Source: Propionibacteriaceae bacterium (GTDB lineage Bacteria > Actinomycetota > Actinomycetes > Propionibacteriales > Propionibacteriaceae). Taken from it: a stretch of DNA of 64,000 nt. This document shows positions 43,532 through 53,231 of this stretch, one piece after another. Both the position numbers and the translations under genes were made by a program. A model generated the notes under the pieces. That model searched no databases, had not been told where the DNA came from, and saw only the letters and a program-made list of their open reading frames with translations. Where the stretch lies: contig JAISJP010000012.1 in assembly GCA_031261455.1 (NCBI GenBank), positions 1 to 64,000 of the forward strand, written 5' to 3'. Numbering within the stretch: the stretch's first letter is position 1; each line of letters starts with the position of its first letter.

Positions 43532-44443
43532 CTACTTGAACTGACGAGCGACGATCACAGGGCACTCGGACTCGCGGGTCACGGAACGGGAGATTGAGCC
43601 GAGCAGCAGGCCAGCGAAACCGCCGAGGCCGCGACTGCCGATCACCAGCAGCGACGCGGTGCGGGAGGCTTCCAGCAGGGCCACACGGGCGGAGCCTTGC
43701 ACTACGCGGCGCTCCACCTCAACGCCTGCGTGGCCTTCAAGCAGCGGGACTAGGAGCTCTTGCAGCATCTCGTCTAGGTCGCGCTGGGTGGCTTCAGGGT
43801 CGAGGCGCACCATGGCGCCGAAGTCGCCCAACTCGGGAGCGATGTCCCACGCGTAGAGGGCGATCAGCGGCACGCCGCGCAGTTCGGCCTCGCGCACGGC
43901 GATGGCCCCGGCAGCGAGCGAGTCGGGGGCGTCCTGCAGGCCCAGCACCACGGGGCCGCCGTCCAGTGCGTGCAACCCCTCGGGCACCACAACCACCGGG
44001 CCACGACTGTGGGAGATGATCTCGCCGGACGTGCCACCCAACAGTGGCAAGCGCTTCTCACTGGACGCTCCACGCGCGCCCACGACAACCAACTCGGCTT
44101 CGGCAGACAGGGCTGACAGCGTGCCAGCGGCGTCTTCAGGCACGAGGGCCAGCGTGAACGTCAGGCCGGGGAAGTCTGCGGTGAGTTGTTCGCCGAGGGT
44201 GCTCAACTGGGCCTCAGCCTTGGCTGTCGCCACCGCAACGTAGGTGGGCTCAGCCTTCAGGGCGCGGGCGGTGCGCGGGTTTCTGGGGTTCAGATGCGGC
44301 AGGGCCATGACCACGAGAAGCTCGGTGTTGCGGGACGCAGCCAGCGTGGCGGCGTAGGTGAGGGCGTTTGATGCACCCGCAGACCCGTCGTACCCCACAA
44401 CAATGCGACCACCAGCGGAAGGAGAAGAAGTTACCAACGTCAT
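43532..44443 (-). CDS. Tandem universal stress protein
   Basis: 303 residues with two Usp domains (about 10-150 and 160-300). Both retain the ATP-binding pattern G-x2-G-x9-G-(S/T): GARGASSEKRLPLLGGTS in the first and GSRGLGGFAGLLLGSIS in the second. Binds ATP in characterised relatives and is induced by starvation or hypoxia; role here unknown. The ATG follows a TAAACT -10 box by 6 bases. Confidence 0.92.
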   Translation of the reverse strand: MTLVTSSPSAGGRIVVGYDGSAGASNALTYAATLAASRNTELLVVMALPHLNPRNPRTARALKAEPTYVAVATAKAEAQLSTLGEQLTADFPGLTFTLALVPEDAAGTLSALSAEAELVVVGARGASSEKRLPLLGGTSGEIISHSRGPVVVVPEGLHALDGGPVVLGLQDAPDSLAAGAIAVREAELRGVPLIALYAWDIAPELGDFGAMVRLDPEATQRDLDEMLQELLVPLLEGHAGVEVERRVVQGSARVALLEASRTASLLVIGSRGLGGFAGLLLGSISRSVTRESECPVIVARQFK

Positions 44444-44449
44444 GTCTCC

Positions 44450-44455
44450 AGTTTA
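44450..44455 (-). promoter_or_regulatory. -10 box TAAACT, leaderless universal stress protein
   Basis: On the minus strand TAAACT is followed by 6 bases and the ATG at 44443. Confidence 0.55.
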
Positions 44456-44487
44456 GCTGTCGCCAAGGGCATGTGGGCGGCTCCGAC

Positions 44488-44493
44488 TAGACT
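44488..44493 (+). promoter_or_regulatory. -10 box TAGACT, leaderless dus
   Basis: TAGACT is followed by 7 bases and the ATG at 44501. It is arranged divergently from the usp promoter about 35 bases away. Confidence 0.6.
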
Positions 44494-44500
44494 TGGACTA

Positions 44501-45655
44501 ATGAACATCGCACCGCTTACGTTGGGGTCTCCGTCCAACGCGCACGCGCTCACCGTCCCCACGCCGGTGTTTTTGGCCCCGATGGCGGGCGTCACAAACG
44601 GCGCGTTCCGCACGTTGTGCTACGAGCAGGGCGCGGGCGTGTGCGTCAACGAGATGATCACCGCGCGTGGCGTCACCATTGGGGACTTTCGCACTGTTGA
44701 CATGATGACGTTTGTGGCGGACGAGCCTGTCAAAGCTGTGCAGTTGTACGGCACCGACCCGGACACGCTGGACGTGGCGGTCGGCATTGCCATTCAGGCG
44801 TTCGGAGCCGAACTGATCGACCTGAACTTCGGCTGCCCGGTGCCGAAAGTCACCCGCAAGGGCGGCGGGGGAGTGCTGCCGTGGAAGCTGGGGCTGTTCC
44901 GCGCCATCGTGCGCGCCTGTGTGGCGTCGGCGGATCGCTACGGGGTGCCGGTGACGCTAAAGTGTCGCATCGGCATCGACGACGCCCACACCACCTTCCG
45001 CGACGTTGGCCGCATCGCTGAAGACGAGGGCATTGCGGCGGTCTGCCTACATGCGCGCACTGTCGCTGAGGCCTACGCAGGTCTTGCGCATTGGGAGGCC
45101 ATCACCGAGTTGGTGGGCCTGCTCGACATCCCAGTGTTGGGAAACGGTGACGTGCGCGAAGGCAGCGACGCGGTTGCCATGATGGCCCAAACCGGATGCG
45201 CTGGGGTGGAGATCGGGCGCGGTTGCCTTGGGCGGCCGTGGCTCTTCGCGGACATCAAAGCCGCGCTGGCTGGGGATGACACGCGACATCTGCCCAACTT
45301 GGGCGAGGTCTGCGCCTTGTTGCTGCGTCACGCCGAACTGAACATCGCCCTGCTGGGCGAACATCACGCCATGAACGACATGCGCAAGCACACCGGCTGG
45401 TACCTGCGCGGCTTTCCCGTCGGTTCTGAGACGCGTCTGGCCTTGTCACACGTCTCTTCGCTGGATGACTTGGCAGGTCTGCTCGCCCGGCTGGACCCAT
45501 CCGCTTCCTTCCCGACGTCTGAACTGGGTAAACCGCGAGGGCGTCAAGGCACCCCGCGCACGCACGTCATCATGCCTTACGGTTGGCTGAATGACCGGGA
45601 CGGCCTTGGCCTAGACATTGACGACTCCGACGCTGGCGATGTGTCCGGGGGATAG
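44501..45655 (+). CDS. dus: tRNA-dihydrouridine synthase (DusB type)
   Basis: Reduces uridine to dihydrouridine in the tRNA D loop using FMN. 384 residues: FMN-binding start VFLAPMAGVTNGAFRTLC, LNFGCPVPKVTRKGGGG with catalytic Cys112, LKCRIGIDDAHTTF, and HARTVAEAYAG. The C-terminal helical domain carries HTGWYLRGFPVG. The start at 44501 is fixed by the -10 box. 250 bases without a gene follow before folE. Confidence 0.93.
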   Translation: MNIAPLTLGSPSNAHALTVPTPVFLAPMAGVTNGAFRTLCYEQGAGVCVNEMITARGVTIGDFRTVDMMTFVADEPVKAVQLYGTDPDTLDVAVGIAIQAFGAELIDLNFGCPVPKVTRKGGGGVLPWKLGLFRAIVRACVASADRYGVPVTLKCRIGIDDAHTTFRDVGRIAEDEGIAAVCLHARTVAEAYAGLAHWEAITELVGLLDIPVLGNGDVREGSDAVAMMAQTGCAGVEIGRGCLGRPWLFADIKAALAGDDTRHLPNLGEVCALLLRHAELNIALLGEHHAMNDMRKHTGWYLRGFPVGSETRLALSHVSSLDDLAGLLARLDPSASFPTSELGKPRGRQGTPRTHVIMPYGWLNDRDGLGLDIDDSDAGDVSGG

Positions 45656-45741
45656 GCTTAACTAGTGCTGTTGGTGAGTGGCATAGAGATGGTCGGGCCT
45701 GGCAGCGATTCGCCCGAATCGAGCTATGTCTTGCGGCTAGG

Positions 45742-45777
45742 CTTGAGTGCATGCTTGAGTGCATGCGCGAGTGCATG
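45742..45777 (+). repeat. Three tandem 12-bp repeats
   Basis: CTTGAGTGCATG occurs twice in direct succession (45742-45765), followed by CGCGAGTGCATG (45766-45777). It lies in the 250-base gap between dus and folE, which also has a hairpin-like CGATTC...GAATCG near 45713. No coding function is visible. Confidence 0.7.
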
Positions 45778-45905
45778 CTTTAGGGCAGCAACTGAATTGT
45801 TAACCCGCACAAACTTTCTTAGCCGAGACTAACTTTGAGTAGTGATCACGGCGGGGTTTCCGGCAAGGATGAGCTGCTCTAGCGAAAGTGTGAAGGGACG
45901 CAGAG

Positions 45906-46469
45906 ATGGACGAGGCGCGAATTGAGGCCGCCGTGCGCGAGTTGCTGCTCGGAATCGGTGAAGACCCGGACCGTGAAGGCCTGCGTGATACCCCCAAACG
46001 TGTCGCTAAAGCCTGTGGCGAGGTGTTCGCCGGGCTGAGTGCCAGCGCTGAAGACGTGCTGAGCGTCACTTTTGACGCTAGCCACGAAGAGATGGTGTTG
46101 GTGCGGGACATCGAGGTCTACTCAGTGTGTGAACACCACCTGCTGCCGTTCCACGGCGTCGCTCACGTGGCATACATCCCGCCTGTCGAGGGGCGCATCA
46201 CCGGGCTGAGCAAGATTGCCCGGCTCGTCGAGGTGTACGCACGCCGTCCCCAAGTTCAGGAGCGGCTCACCACGCAGATCGCGGAGGCCATCATCGAACA
46301 CTTGCATGCCCGGGGGGCGCTGGTCGTGATCGAGTGCGAGCACCTTTGCATGACCATGCGCGGCGTCAAGAAGCCCGGCGCCAAGACGGTAACCAGTGCC
46401 GTACGCGGCCTCATGCGCAACGCCGCCACCCGCTCCGAAGCGATGTCGCTCATCACGCAAGGGCGGTGA
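45906..46469 (+). CDS. folE: GTP cyclohydrolase I
   Basis: First step of folate synthesis, GTP to dihydroneopterin triphosphate. 187 residues, standard length. Zinc ligands Cys and His lie in [12 protein letters not shown] and the second Cys in [15 protein letters not shown]; the [25 protein letters not shown] block is invariant. Followed after 3 bases by the folP-folB fusion, so the folate genes form one operon. Confidence 0.96.
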   Translation: MDEARIEAAVRELLLGIGEDPDREGLRDTPKRVAKACGEVFAGLSASAEDVLSVTFDASHEEMVLVRDIEVYSVCEHHLLPFHGVAHVAYIPPVEGRITGLSKIARLVEVYARRPQVQERLTTQIAEAIIEHLHARGALVVIECEHLCMTMRGVKKPGAKTVTSAVRGLMRNAATRSEAMSLITQGR

Positions 46470-46472
46470 GTC

Positions 46473-47813
46473 ATGACAGACGATGTTGTGGGGCGACCAA
46501 CTGACGCGTTTTCTGCCGATGACCTGTGCCCCACGCCGGTGTGGCTGCTCGTTATGGGCATCATCAACGTCACGCCTGACTCCTTCTCTGATGGAGGTCA
46601 ATTTCTCGACGCTGCTGCGGCTATCGCGCAGGCCCAGCGACTGATCTGTGATGGCGCGCACATCATCGACATTGGTGGGGAGTCCACCAGACCCGGTTCG
46701 CAGCGCGTCAGTGCGGATGCGGAGGCAGCACGGGTACTGCCAGTCGTGGAGGCTCTTCGCGACTCGAACGTGCTGCTCAGCGTCGATACGATGCGTGCCA
46801 GTTTGGCGGCTGCGTCGATTGAGCGGGGGGCGTCCATCATCAACGATGTCTCCGGTGGACTGGCCGACCCGGCCATGCTGTCCACAGTGGCGGAACTAGG
46901 ATGTGACTACGTGATTCAGCACTGGCGCGGACACGCGGCGGGTGGCGGTGAGCCGTATGGCAACGTGGTCACTGAGGTTCGTGATGCCTTGTTGGCGCGA
47001 GTGGACGCGGCGTTGGCTGCGGGCATCAAGGACGCGCACATCATCATCGATCCCGGCATCGGCTTTGGCAAGAGCAGGGAGGACGATTGGTCAATAGTCG
47101 CTGCCCTTGCGAAGATCACCGGGCTGGGATATCGGGTCTTGCTAGGTGCTTCCCGCAAACGGTTCCTCGCGGAAGTCTCGACGGGCGACGCTCCTCAGGA
47201 TCGCGACGTGGCAACCGCTGCTGTGTCCCTCCTGGCCGCTCAGGCTGGGGTGTGGGCGGTGCGGGTCCACGACGTTCAGGCGACTGTCGATGCACTTGCG
47301 GTGGGCGCGCGGATCGAGGCTGTGCGGTTGGCAGCTCAGGCAGACGCACAGTGCTGTAGCGCTAGAGGCGGAGTCGATAAAACCGGGGTCGCTGGAGCCG
47401 GAATTGTCGCCGTGAAGCGCCAGCAGGTGGGCGTTCAGGCAGATGCGCCGCTTGTCCCCACTAACATCATCAGCATTACTGGGTTGAAGGCTAAGGGCTA
47501 CCACGGTGTATTTGCTCATGAGCGCGAGAATGGGCAGCCTTTCGTTGTTGACCTAGAAATTGAGGTGGCTGCGGGGGAAGGCGACGACCTATCTGAGACG
47601 CTAAACTACGCCACTGTCTGTGACGAGGTAGCGGCAATCGTTTCCGGAGAGCCGGTGAACCTGATCGAAACTCTGGCTGATCGTATCGCCGACGCAGTGC
47701 TGGCACACTCACAGGCAAAGGCGGTCGAGGTGGCCGTCCACAAGCCACAGGCTCCGGTCGCGGTGCCCTTTGGTGACATCGCGGTGCGAACCCGCAGGAC
47801 GAAGCGCGCATGA
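46473..47813 (+). CDS. folP-folB: Dihydropteroate synthase fused to dihydroneopterin aldolase
   Basis: 446 residues in two folate enzymes. FolP (about 25-288): LVMGIINVTPDSFSDGG, GGESTRPGSQ, NDVSGG, DPGIGFGKS and LGASRKRFL, which together bind pterin phosphate and p-aminobenzoate. A linker (about 289-331) is followed by FolB (332-446): ITGLKAKGYHGVFAHERENGQPFVVDLEI, LNYATVCDEV, VNLIETLADRIADAVL with the conserved Glu and Lys positions. In most Actinobacteria these are two adjacent genes; here no stop or restart separates them. folK overlaps the end by 4 bases. Confidence 0.92.
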   Translation: MTDDVVGRPTDAFSADDLCPTPVWLLVMGIINVTPDSFSDGGQFLDAAAAIAQAQRLICDGAHIIDIGGESTRPGSQRVSADAEAARVLPVVEALRDSNVLLSVDTMRASLAAASIERGASIINDVSGGLADPAMLSTVAELGCDYVIQHWRGHAAGGGEPYGNVVTEVRDALLARVDAALAAGIKDAHIIIDPGIGFGKSREDDWSIVAALAKITGLGYRVLLGASRKRFLAEVSTGDAPQDRDVATAAVSLLAAQAGVWAVRVHDVQATVDALAVGARIEAVRLAAQADAQCCSARGGVDKTGVAGAGIVAVKRQQVGVQADAPLVPTNIISITGLKAKGYHGVFAHERENGQPFVVDLEIEVAAGEGDDLSETLNYATVCDEVAAIVSGEPVNLIETLADRIADAVLAHSQAKAVEVAVHKPQAPVAVPFGDIAVRTRRTKRA

Positions 47814-48304
47814 GTGCCAGCGAGGTGGTGCTTTCGCTGGGGTCGAACATGGGCAACAGCGTTGCTCTGTTGCGCCGCGCCATCACACTGCTGGACGCTC
47901 ACAGTGCCATCAGAGTGGACGCGGTTTCTAGCGTCTATGTCACGGCTCCGCAGGGGTATGCGAACCAGCGGGATTTTTTGAACGTTGTAATAGTTGTCGT
48001 CACAACATTGAAACCTTACGCGCTGTTGCGCCTTACTCGCTATTTTGAAAACAAACTTGGGCGGGTGCGATCCATCCAAAACGGTCCACGCACCATCGAT
48101 ATCGATATCATTTCGTTTGAAAAATCGTCTTTAGTTAGTTCGGAACTCATACTTCCGCATCCCCGTGCTAGTCAACGAAGGTTTGTCTTGGCTCCATGGC
48201 TTGAACTGCGCCCTGCGGCACGGTTAGAAGGTCAGCCTACGCGTAAATGGCATAAAAGGACGCTCGCTCAAGCGTGCGAGCGAACGTGGCTTGTCGTCAA
48301 TTAG
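47810..48304 (+). CDS. folK: 6-hydroxymethyl-7,8-dihydropterin pyrophosphokinase
   Basis: Transfers pyrophosphate from ATP to hydroxymethyl-dihydropterin, feeding FolP. 164 residues: LSLGSNMGNSVALLRRAI at the N-terminus, DFLNVVI, and the HPPK signature GPRTIDIDIISF with LILPHPRASQRRFVLAPW. The ATG overlaps the fusion gene's TGA. Base composition falls visibly in the second half (from about 47950), with TTA and AAA codons unusual for the window, yet the motifs are intact. Confidence 0.93.
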   Translation: MSASEVVLSLGSNMGNSVALLRRAITLLDAHSAIRVDAVSSVYVTAPQGYANQRDFLNVVIVVVTTLKPYALLRLTRYFENKLGRVRSIQNGPRTIDIDIISFEKSSLVSSELILPHPRASQRRFVLAPWLELRPAARLEGQPTRKWHKRTLAQACERTWLVVN

Positions 48305-48447
48305 TGGCAAGGCACTTGACTATTAATCCTTGTTGCCATTACTCTGGAAATAGCGAACGAATATTTGTGGGCTATCCGTTTCCGGTATGCGTCTAAGAAT
48401 TGTCCGGTTCTGCGTTTCAATAGATTCCAATTACAGAAGAGAGAACA

Positions 48448-48771
48448 ATGGCCAAGCGCGTCACCACGGTACTGCTCGACGACATCGATGGTACCCCGGC
48501 CGATGAGAGCATCGTGTTTGCTCTTGACGGCGTCACCTATCAGATCGACCTGAACTCGATCCACGCTGCCGAGCTTCGTGAGGCCATCCGTCCCTACATC
48601 AAGGCTGGCGTCAAGCTCAGCGGTCGCAAGAGTACCTCCGCGGCTAAGTCCGCCCCCCACACTGACCGCGCCGTCGTGCGCGCTTGGGGCAACCAGAACG
48701 GCTACGCTCTAGGTCAACGCGGTCGCATCCCCGTCGACGTCCTAGAGGCCTACCAGCGCGCTCAAGGTTAG
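48448..48771 (+). CDS. lsr2: Lsr2 nucleoid-associated DNA-bridging protein
   Basis: H-NS-like actinobacterial protein that bridges and silences AT-rich DNA. 107 residues: N-terminal dimerisation domain KRVTTVLLDDIDGTPADESIVFALDGVTYQIDL, a linker with basic and Ser/Thr residues, and the C-terminal AT-hook-like motif RGR in QRGRIPVDVLEAY. AGAAGAGAG-like purines precede the ATG. The neighbour clpC matches the mycobacterial lsr2-clpC1 order. Confidence 0.95.
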   Translation: MAKRVTTVLLDDIDGTPADESIVFALDGVTYQIDLNSIHAAELREAIRPYIKAGVKLSGRKSTSAAKSAPHTDRAVVRAWGNQNGYALGQRGRIPVDVLEAYQRAQG

Positions 48772-48968
48772 TTCCTGCGCGTCTCACAGACTCCGCTTTC
48801 CAAAGTTGAGTGACGGGCGCGCAACTTGTTCTTCGGGGTTTTGACCTTTACAGGGTAGTATTGGTTAATCAAGCGTTTTGTGTTGCCTTGTCTTGCGCGG
48901 ATTCGACTCTGCGAGTCCGCACGAGATACGGCACGCAGAACAGCCGAAGACAAGTAGGAGCGCCGCAA

Positions 48969-51524
48969 TTGTTCGAGAGATTTACCGACCGTGCCCGTCA
49001 CGTCATCATCCTTGCTCAGGACGAGGCGAAGACGCTCAACCATCACTACATCGGCACTGAACACATTCTGCTCGGCCTGATGAGCGAGCAAGACGGTATC
49101 GCCGCGCAAGCGCTCACCAAGTGCAACATCACGCTGGAGAAGATGCGCGCCGAGGTTGAGGACCTTGTGGGCAAGGGCACCACGCCGCCAACCAGCCCTA
49201 TCCCGTTCACTCCTCGCGCCAAGCGCGTGCTGGAGTTGAGCCTGCGTGAGGCCCTGACCATCGGTCACTCTTACATCGGCACTGAGCACATCCTGCTCGG
49301 CCTCATCCGCGAGGGCGAGGGCGTGGCGTCCCAAGTTCTACTCAAGCTGGGCGTTGATCTAGCGGCTCTGCGCGCCAGCATCATGGACATCATGCGTGGC
49401 GATGGCGGTGCCAACGGCGACGTGAGCGCTGCCCCTGCGCAACCAGGGGTGCGCGACATGGCTGGCGTCGGGGGTCAGAACGCGGTGAGCGCCAACGATG
49501 CGCTCAGCAAGTTTGGCAAGAACCTCACCCAGATGGCCCACGACGGCAAGCTGGACCCGGTTATCGGTCGCTTCAAGGAGATCGAGCGGGTGATGACGGT
49601 GTTAAGCCGTCGCACCAAGAACAACCCCGTGTTGGTGGGCGAGCCGGGCGTCGGCAAGACCGCAGTCGTCGAGGGTCTCGCCCAAGCGATTGTGCGCGGG
49701 GATGTGCCGGAAACACTGACTGGCAAGCAGATTTACTCCCTCGATCTGGGCTCCATGGTTGCCGGCTCGCGTTACCGTGGCGACTTCGAGGAGCGCCTCA
49801 AGAAGGTGATGCGCGAGATCAACGAGCGCAAAGACGTCATACTTTTCATCGACGAGATTCACACGCTGGTGGGTGCCGGTGCGGCCGAGGGTGCGCTCGA
49901 CGCGGCGTCCATCCTGAAGCCGATGCTGGCCCGTGGCGAACTGCAAACCATTGGTGCCACCACGCTGGACGAGTATCGCAAACACATCGAGAAGGACGCC
50001 GCTCTGGAGCGTCGCTTCCAGCCCATCACGGTGGAGCAGCCCAGCATTGAGCTGACCATCGAGATTCTTAAAGGTTTGCGTGAGCGCTACGAGACGCACC
50101 ACGGCGTCACCATCACCGATGAGGCGATTGTTGCCGCTGCCAACCTGTCTGATCGCTATATTCAAGACCGTTTCCTGCCTGACAAGGCCATTGACCTGAT
50201 CGACGAGGCTGGTGCGCGCATGCGCATCCGCCGCATGACCGCACCGCCAGATCTGCGTGAACTCGACGAGCAGATCGGCAACCTTCAGCTCACCAAGGAA
50301 GCCGCGCTCAACGGCCAAGACTACGAGGGCGCCGCCAAACTGCGCGACGACGAGAAGGAGCTGCTCGCCAAGCGCGAAGAGCTCAAGAAGACGTGGAGCG
50401 AAGATGAGGCTGCGGCCCCCAGCATCATCGGTGCCGAACAGATCGCCGAAGTGCTGTCGTCCTCCACAGGCGTGCCGGTTCAGCAGTTGACCGAGGAAGA
50501 GTCGGCCCGGCTGCTGCACATGGAAGAGGAGATCGGCAAGCGCTACATCGGCCAGAACGATGCCGTCCATGCGCTGGCTCGCTCCATCCGCCGCACCCGC
50601 GCTGGGCTGAAAGACCCCAAGCGCCCCAGCGGTTCGTTCATCTTCGCCGGCCCGTCCGGTGTTGGCAAGACCGAGCTAACCAAGGCGCTCACTGAGTTCC
50701 TGTTTGGCGACGAGGACGCGCTGATCACCCTAGACATGAGCGAGTACTCTGAGAAGTTCGCGGTCACGCGGCTCTTCGGTTCGCCTCCTGGCTACGTCGG
50801 ATACGACGAGGGTGGCCAGTTGACTGAGAAGGTTCGCCGCAAGCCGTTCTCCGTTGTGCTGTTCGACGAGATCGAGAAGGCCCACCCGGACATCTTCAAC
50901 TCCCTGTTGCAGATACTGGACGAGGGGCGTCTCACCGACGCCCAAGGCCGCGTCGTCAACTTCAAGAACACCGTCATCGTGATGACTACCAACCTCGGCA
51001 GCCGCGACATCTCCAAGGCCGTCAGCCTCGGGTTCAGTCGCATCGGCGAGGGCGGCGACTCCTACGAGTCGATGAAGGCGAAGGTCAGTGACGAACTGAA
51101 GCAACACTTCCGTCCCGAGTTCCTGAACCGCGTGGACGAGACCATCGTGTTCCACCAGTTGACCGAGAATGACATCGAGCACATCGTCGACCTGATGGTT
51201 GCGCAACTCGACAAGCGTCTCGTTGATCGTGACATGGACATCGAGCTCACCGCCGAAGCCAAGAAACTGATCGCCAAGCGCGGTTTCGACCCCGTCTTGG
51301 GTGCCCGCCCCCTGCGTCGCGCCATTCAACGCGACATCGAGGACCCGCTTGCCGAACGCATCCTGTTCGGTGACGTCCACGCCGGTTCCGTCATCGTCGT
51401 GGACGTGGCCGACGAGGGGTCCGCGGATGCCTTCAAGTTCATCGGCACCCCCCGCGAGAGTGTCCCCGACAGCCCTCCCGTAGAGTTTGCCGGTGCCGCC
51501 GAGTCATCCGAAGGCAGCGCTTAG
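48969..51524 (+). CDS. clpC: ATP-dependent Clp protease ATP-binding subunit ClpC
   Basis: AAA+ unfoldase that feeds substrates to ClpP. 851 residues: two N-terminal Clp repeats ([19 protein letters not shown], then [16 protein letters not shown]), D1 with Walker [14 protein letters not shown] and [15 protein letters not shown], a middle UVR-type coiled region ([15 protein letters not shown]), and D2 with [14 protein letters not shown] and [11 protein letters not shown]. The Leu-Phe-Glu start is read from the TTG at 48969, preceded by TAGGAG 9 bases upstream; the open frame extends further upstream, but that part is not ClpC. Confidence 0.97.
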   Translation: MFERFTDRARHVIILAQDEAKTLNHHYIGTEHILLGLMSEQDGIAAQALTKCNITLEKMRAEVEDLVGKGTTPPTSPIPFTPRAKRVLELSLREALTIGHSYIGTEHILLGLIREGEGVASQVLLKLGVDLAALRASIMDIMRGDGGANGDVSAAPAQPGVRDMAGVGGQNAVSANDALSKFGKNLTQMAHDGKLDPVIGRFKEIERVMTVLSRRTKNNPVLVGEPGVGKTAVVEGLAQAIVRGDVPETLTGKQIYSLDLGSMVAGSRYRGDFEERLKKVMREINERKDVILFIDEIHTLVGAGAAEGALDAASILKPMLARGELQTIGATTLDEYRKHIEKDAALERRFQPITVEQPSIELTIEILKGLRERYETHHGVTITDEAIVAAANLSDRYIQDRFLPDKAIDLIDEAGARMRIRRMTAPPDLRELDEQIGNLQLTKEAALNGQDYEGAAKLRDDEKELLAKREELKKTWSEDEAAAPSIIGAEQIAEVLSSSTGVPVQQLTEEESARLLHMEEEIGKRYIGQNDAVHALARSIRRTRAGLKDPKRPSGSFIFAGPSGVGKTELTKALTEFLFGDEDALITLDMSEYSEKFAVTRLFGSPPGYVGYDEGGQLTEKVRRKPFSVVLFDEIEKAHPDIFNSLLQILDEGRLTDAQGRVVNFKNTVIVMTTNLGSRDISKAVSLGFSRIGEGGDSYESMKAKVSDELKQHFRPEFLNRVDETIVFHQLTENDIEHIVDLMVAQLDKRLVDRDMDIELTAEAKKLIAKRGFDPVLGARPLRRAIQRDIEDPLAERILFGDVHAGSVIVVDVADEGSADAFKFIGTPRESVPDSPPVEFAGAAESSEGSA

Positions 51525-51598
51525 CAGTTTCTTCGTGGTGGCCTTGCGTCACGACGGGGACGGGTGAGGGCGATGCTTTGCGCGTCTGCCCTCAACGT

Positions 51599-51624
51599 CG
51601 AGCCCAGAGGCGACCCTGGGCTCG
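51599..51624 (+). terminator. Hairpin after clpC, possible terminator
   Basis: CGAGCCCAG (51599-51607) pairs perfectly with CTGGGCTCG (51616-51624) around an 8-base loop, 75 bases after the clpC stop. There is no T-run, so termination is only likely from position. The rest of the 230-base gap to fumC shows no gene. Confidence 0.5.
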
Positions 51625-51742
51625 AAGCTCGGATTTGGCCTCTTGGGCGGCAGTTTCGCTCATTCGTGGCGTGGTCCACAACAGACTCGCAACAAAATGG
51701 GACTAAAACGTCATTAGTCCAGCGGACTCATGCGTTCGTCGG

Positions 51743-51748
51743 TAGCAT
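51743..51748 (+). promoter_or_regulatory. -10 box TAGCAT, leaderless fumC
   Basis: TAGCAT is followed by 6 bases and the ATG at 51755. Confidence 0.55.
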
Positions 51749-51754
51749 GAAAAC

Positions 51755-53152
51755 ATGACAATTACGCGTACTGAGACTGACTCGATGGGGGCCGTTGAGG
51801 TTCCCGTAGAGCATTATTGGGGAGCGCAGACACAGCGTTCCATCGGAAACTTTGCAATTGGCCGTCCCACATTTGTGTGGGGGCGCGGCATGATCAAGGC
51901 GCTGGGAGTGCTCAAGAAGGCTGCTGCCGAGGCCAACCGCGACCTTGACGAACTGCCTCGCGACATCGCCGACCTCATCATTCAGGCTGCCGATGAAGTG
52001 ATCTCCGGCAAGCTCGACGCAGAGTTTCCGTTGGTGGTGTTCCAGACCGGTTCCGGAACTCAGTCCAACATGAACGCCAACGAGGTGATCTCTAACCGCG
52101 CCATCGAGTTGGCCGGTGGCGAGATGGGCTCCAAGAAGCCCGTGCATCCCAACGACCACGTCAACCGTTGTCAGTCCAGTAATGACACGTTTCCCACCGC
52201 CATGCACATTGCCATCGTCTGCGAACTGAACGAGAACTTCTACGCTCCAGTTACCAAACTGCGCAACACGCTGGACGCCAAGGCGCGTGAGTTTGCCGAC
52301 ATCGTGATGGTTGGGCGCACCCACCTGCAGGACGCCACGCCGGTGTTGCTCGGGCAGGTGTTCTCCGGCTGGGTGGCCCAGATTGACGACGCCCTGCGTG
52401 CTGTCCACTTTGCTGAGGAGCAGGCCCGCGAGCTTGCCATTGGTGGCACTGCCGTTGGCACCGGGCTTAACGCTCACCGCGACTTTGGGCGTCTTACAGC
52501 AGAGAAGATCTCGGCAGAGACCGGCATCCCTTTCAAGCAGCACGACAACCTGTTCGCCGCGCTGTCAGCCCATGACGCGCTGGTCAATGTGTCCGCATCG
52601 CTGCGCACACTGGCCGGCGCGTTGATGAAGATTGCCAACGACATCCGCTGGTACGCTTCAGGCCCGCGCACCGGGTTCGGTGAGCTGACCATCCCTGAAA
52701 ACGAGCCCGGCTCGTCGATCATGCCCGGCAAGGTGAACCCCACCCAGTGCGAGGCGATGACGATGGTAGCCACCAAGGTGTTCGGCAATGACGCCACGGT
52801 GGCGTTCGCAGGGTCGCAAGGCAACTTCCAGCTGCACGTCTTCAAGCCAGTCATGGCGTGGGCCTGCTTAGAGTCCATCGAACTGATCGCCGAGGCGTGT
52901 CGCGGGTTCGAGGAGCACTGTGCATCTGGCATTGAGCCGCATCGCGAGATCATTCAAGCCAACCTTGACAAGGACCTGATGCTGGTCACGGCACTCAACT
53001 CGCAGATTGGATACGACAAGGCTGCGGTCATCGCCAAACTAGGCAACACCACCGGCATGAGCCTGCACGACGCCGCCCTGCAGAGCGGTTTTGTCACCGA
53101 AGAGCAGTTTGAGGCGTGGGTTGTGCCCGCCAACATGACGCACCCCAAGTAG
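51755..53152 (+). CDS. fumC: Fumarate hydratase, class II
   Basis: Interconverts fumarate and malate in the citric acid cycle. 465 residues; iron-independent class II enzyme of the aspartase/fumarase superfamily. [14 protein letters not shown] near the N-terminus, [25 protein letters not shown] and the signature [16 protein letters not shown] with the catalytic Ser in the SS loop are all present. Confidence 0.96.
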   Translation: MTITRTETDSMGAVEVPVEHYWGAQTQRSIGNFAIGRPTFVWGRGMIKALGVLKKAAAEANRDLDELPRDIADLIIQAADEVISGKLDAEFPLVVFQTGSGTQSNMNANEVISNRAIELAGGEMGSKKPVHPNDHVNRCQSSNDTFPTAMHIAIVCELNENFYAPVTKLRNTLDAKAREFADIVMVGRTHLQDATPVLLGQVFSGWVAQIDDALRAVHFAEEQARELAIGGTAVGTGLNAHRDFGRLTAEKISAETGIPFKQHDNLFAALSAHDALVNVSASLRTLAGALMKIANDIRWYASGPRTGFGELTIPENEPGSSIMPGKVNPTQCEAMTMVATKVFGNDATVAFAGSQGNFQLHVFKPVMAWACLESIELIAEACRGFEEHCASGIEPHREIIQANLDKDLMLVTALNSQIGYDKAAVIAKLGNTTGMSLHDAALQSGFVTEEQFEAWVVPANMTHPK

Positions 53153-53181
53153 AGGCGCGGAGACCAACTCCGTCTGCGTCA

Positions 53182-53201
53182 CTCTGCGCGAAGTCGCAGA
53201 G
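53182..53201. repeat. Intergenic hairpin, conserved-loop type (copy 2)
   Basis: CTCTGCG (53182-53188) pairs with CGCAGAG (53195-53201) around CGAAGT. It lies between the convergent ends of fumC and the AI-2E-type gene. The loop matches the copy at 62112-62127 exactly. Confidence 0.5.
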
Positions 53202-53231
53202 CCCACATGGCGGTGGCGGGCGTGTGCCCGG

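Noticed and set aside
45742..45777. Tandem 12-bp repeats considered as a CRISPR or iteron array
   Set aside because: Units are adjacent with no spacers, and there is no Rep or Cas gene nearby.
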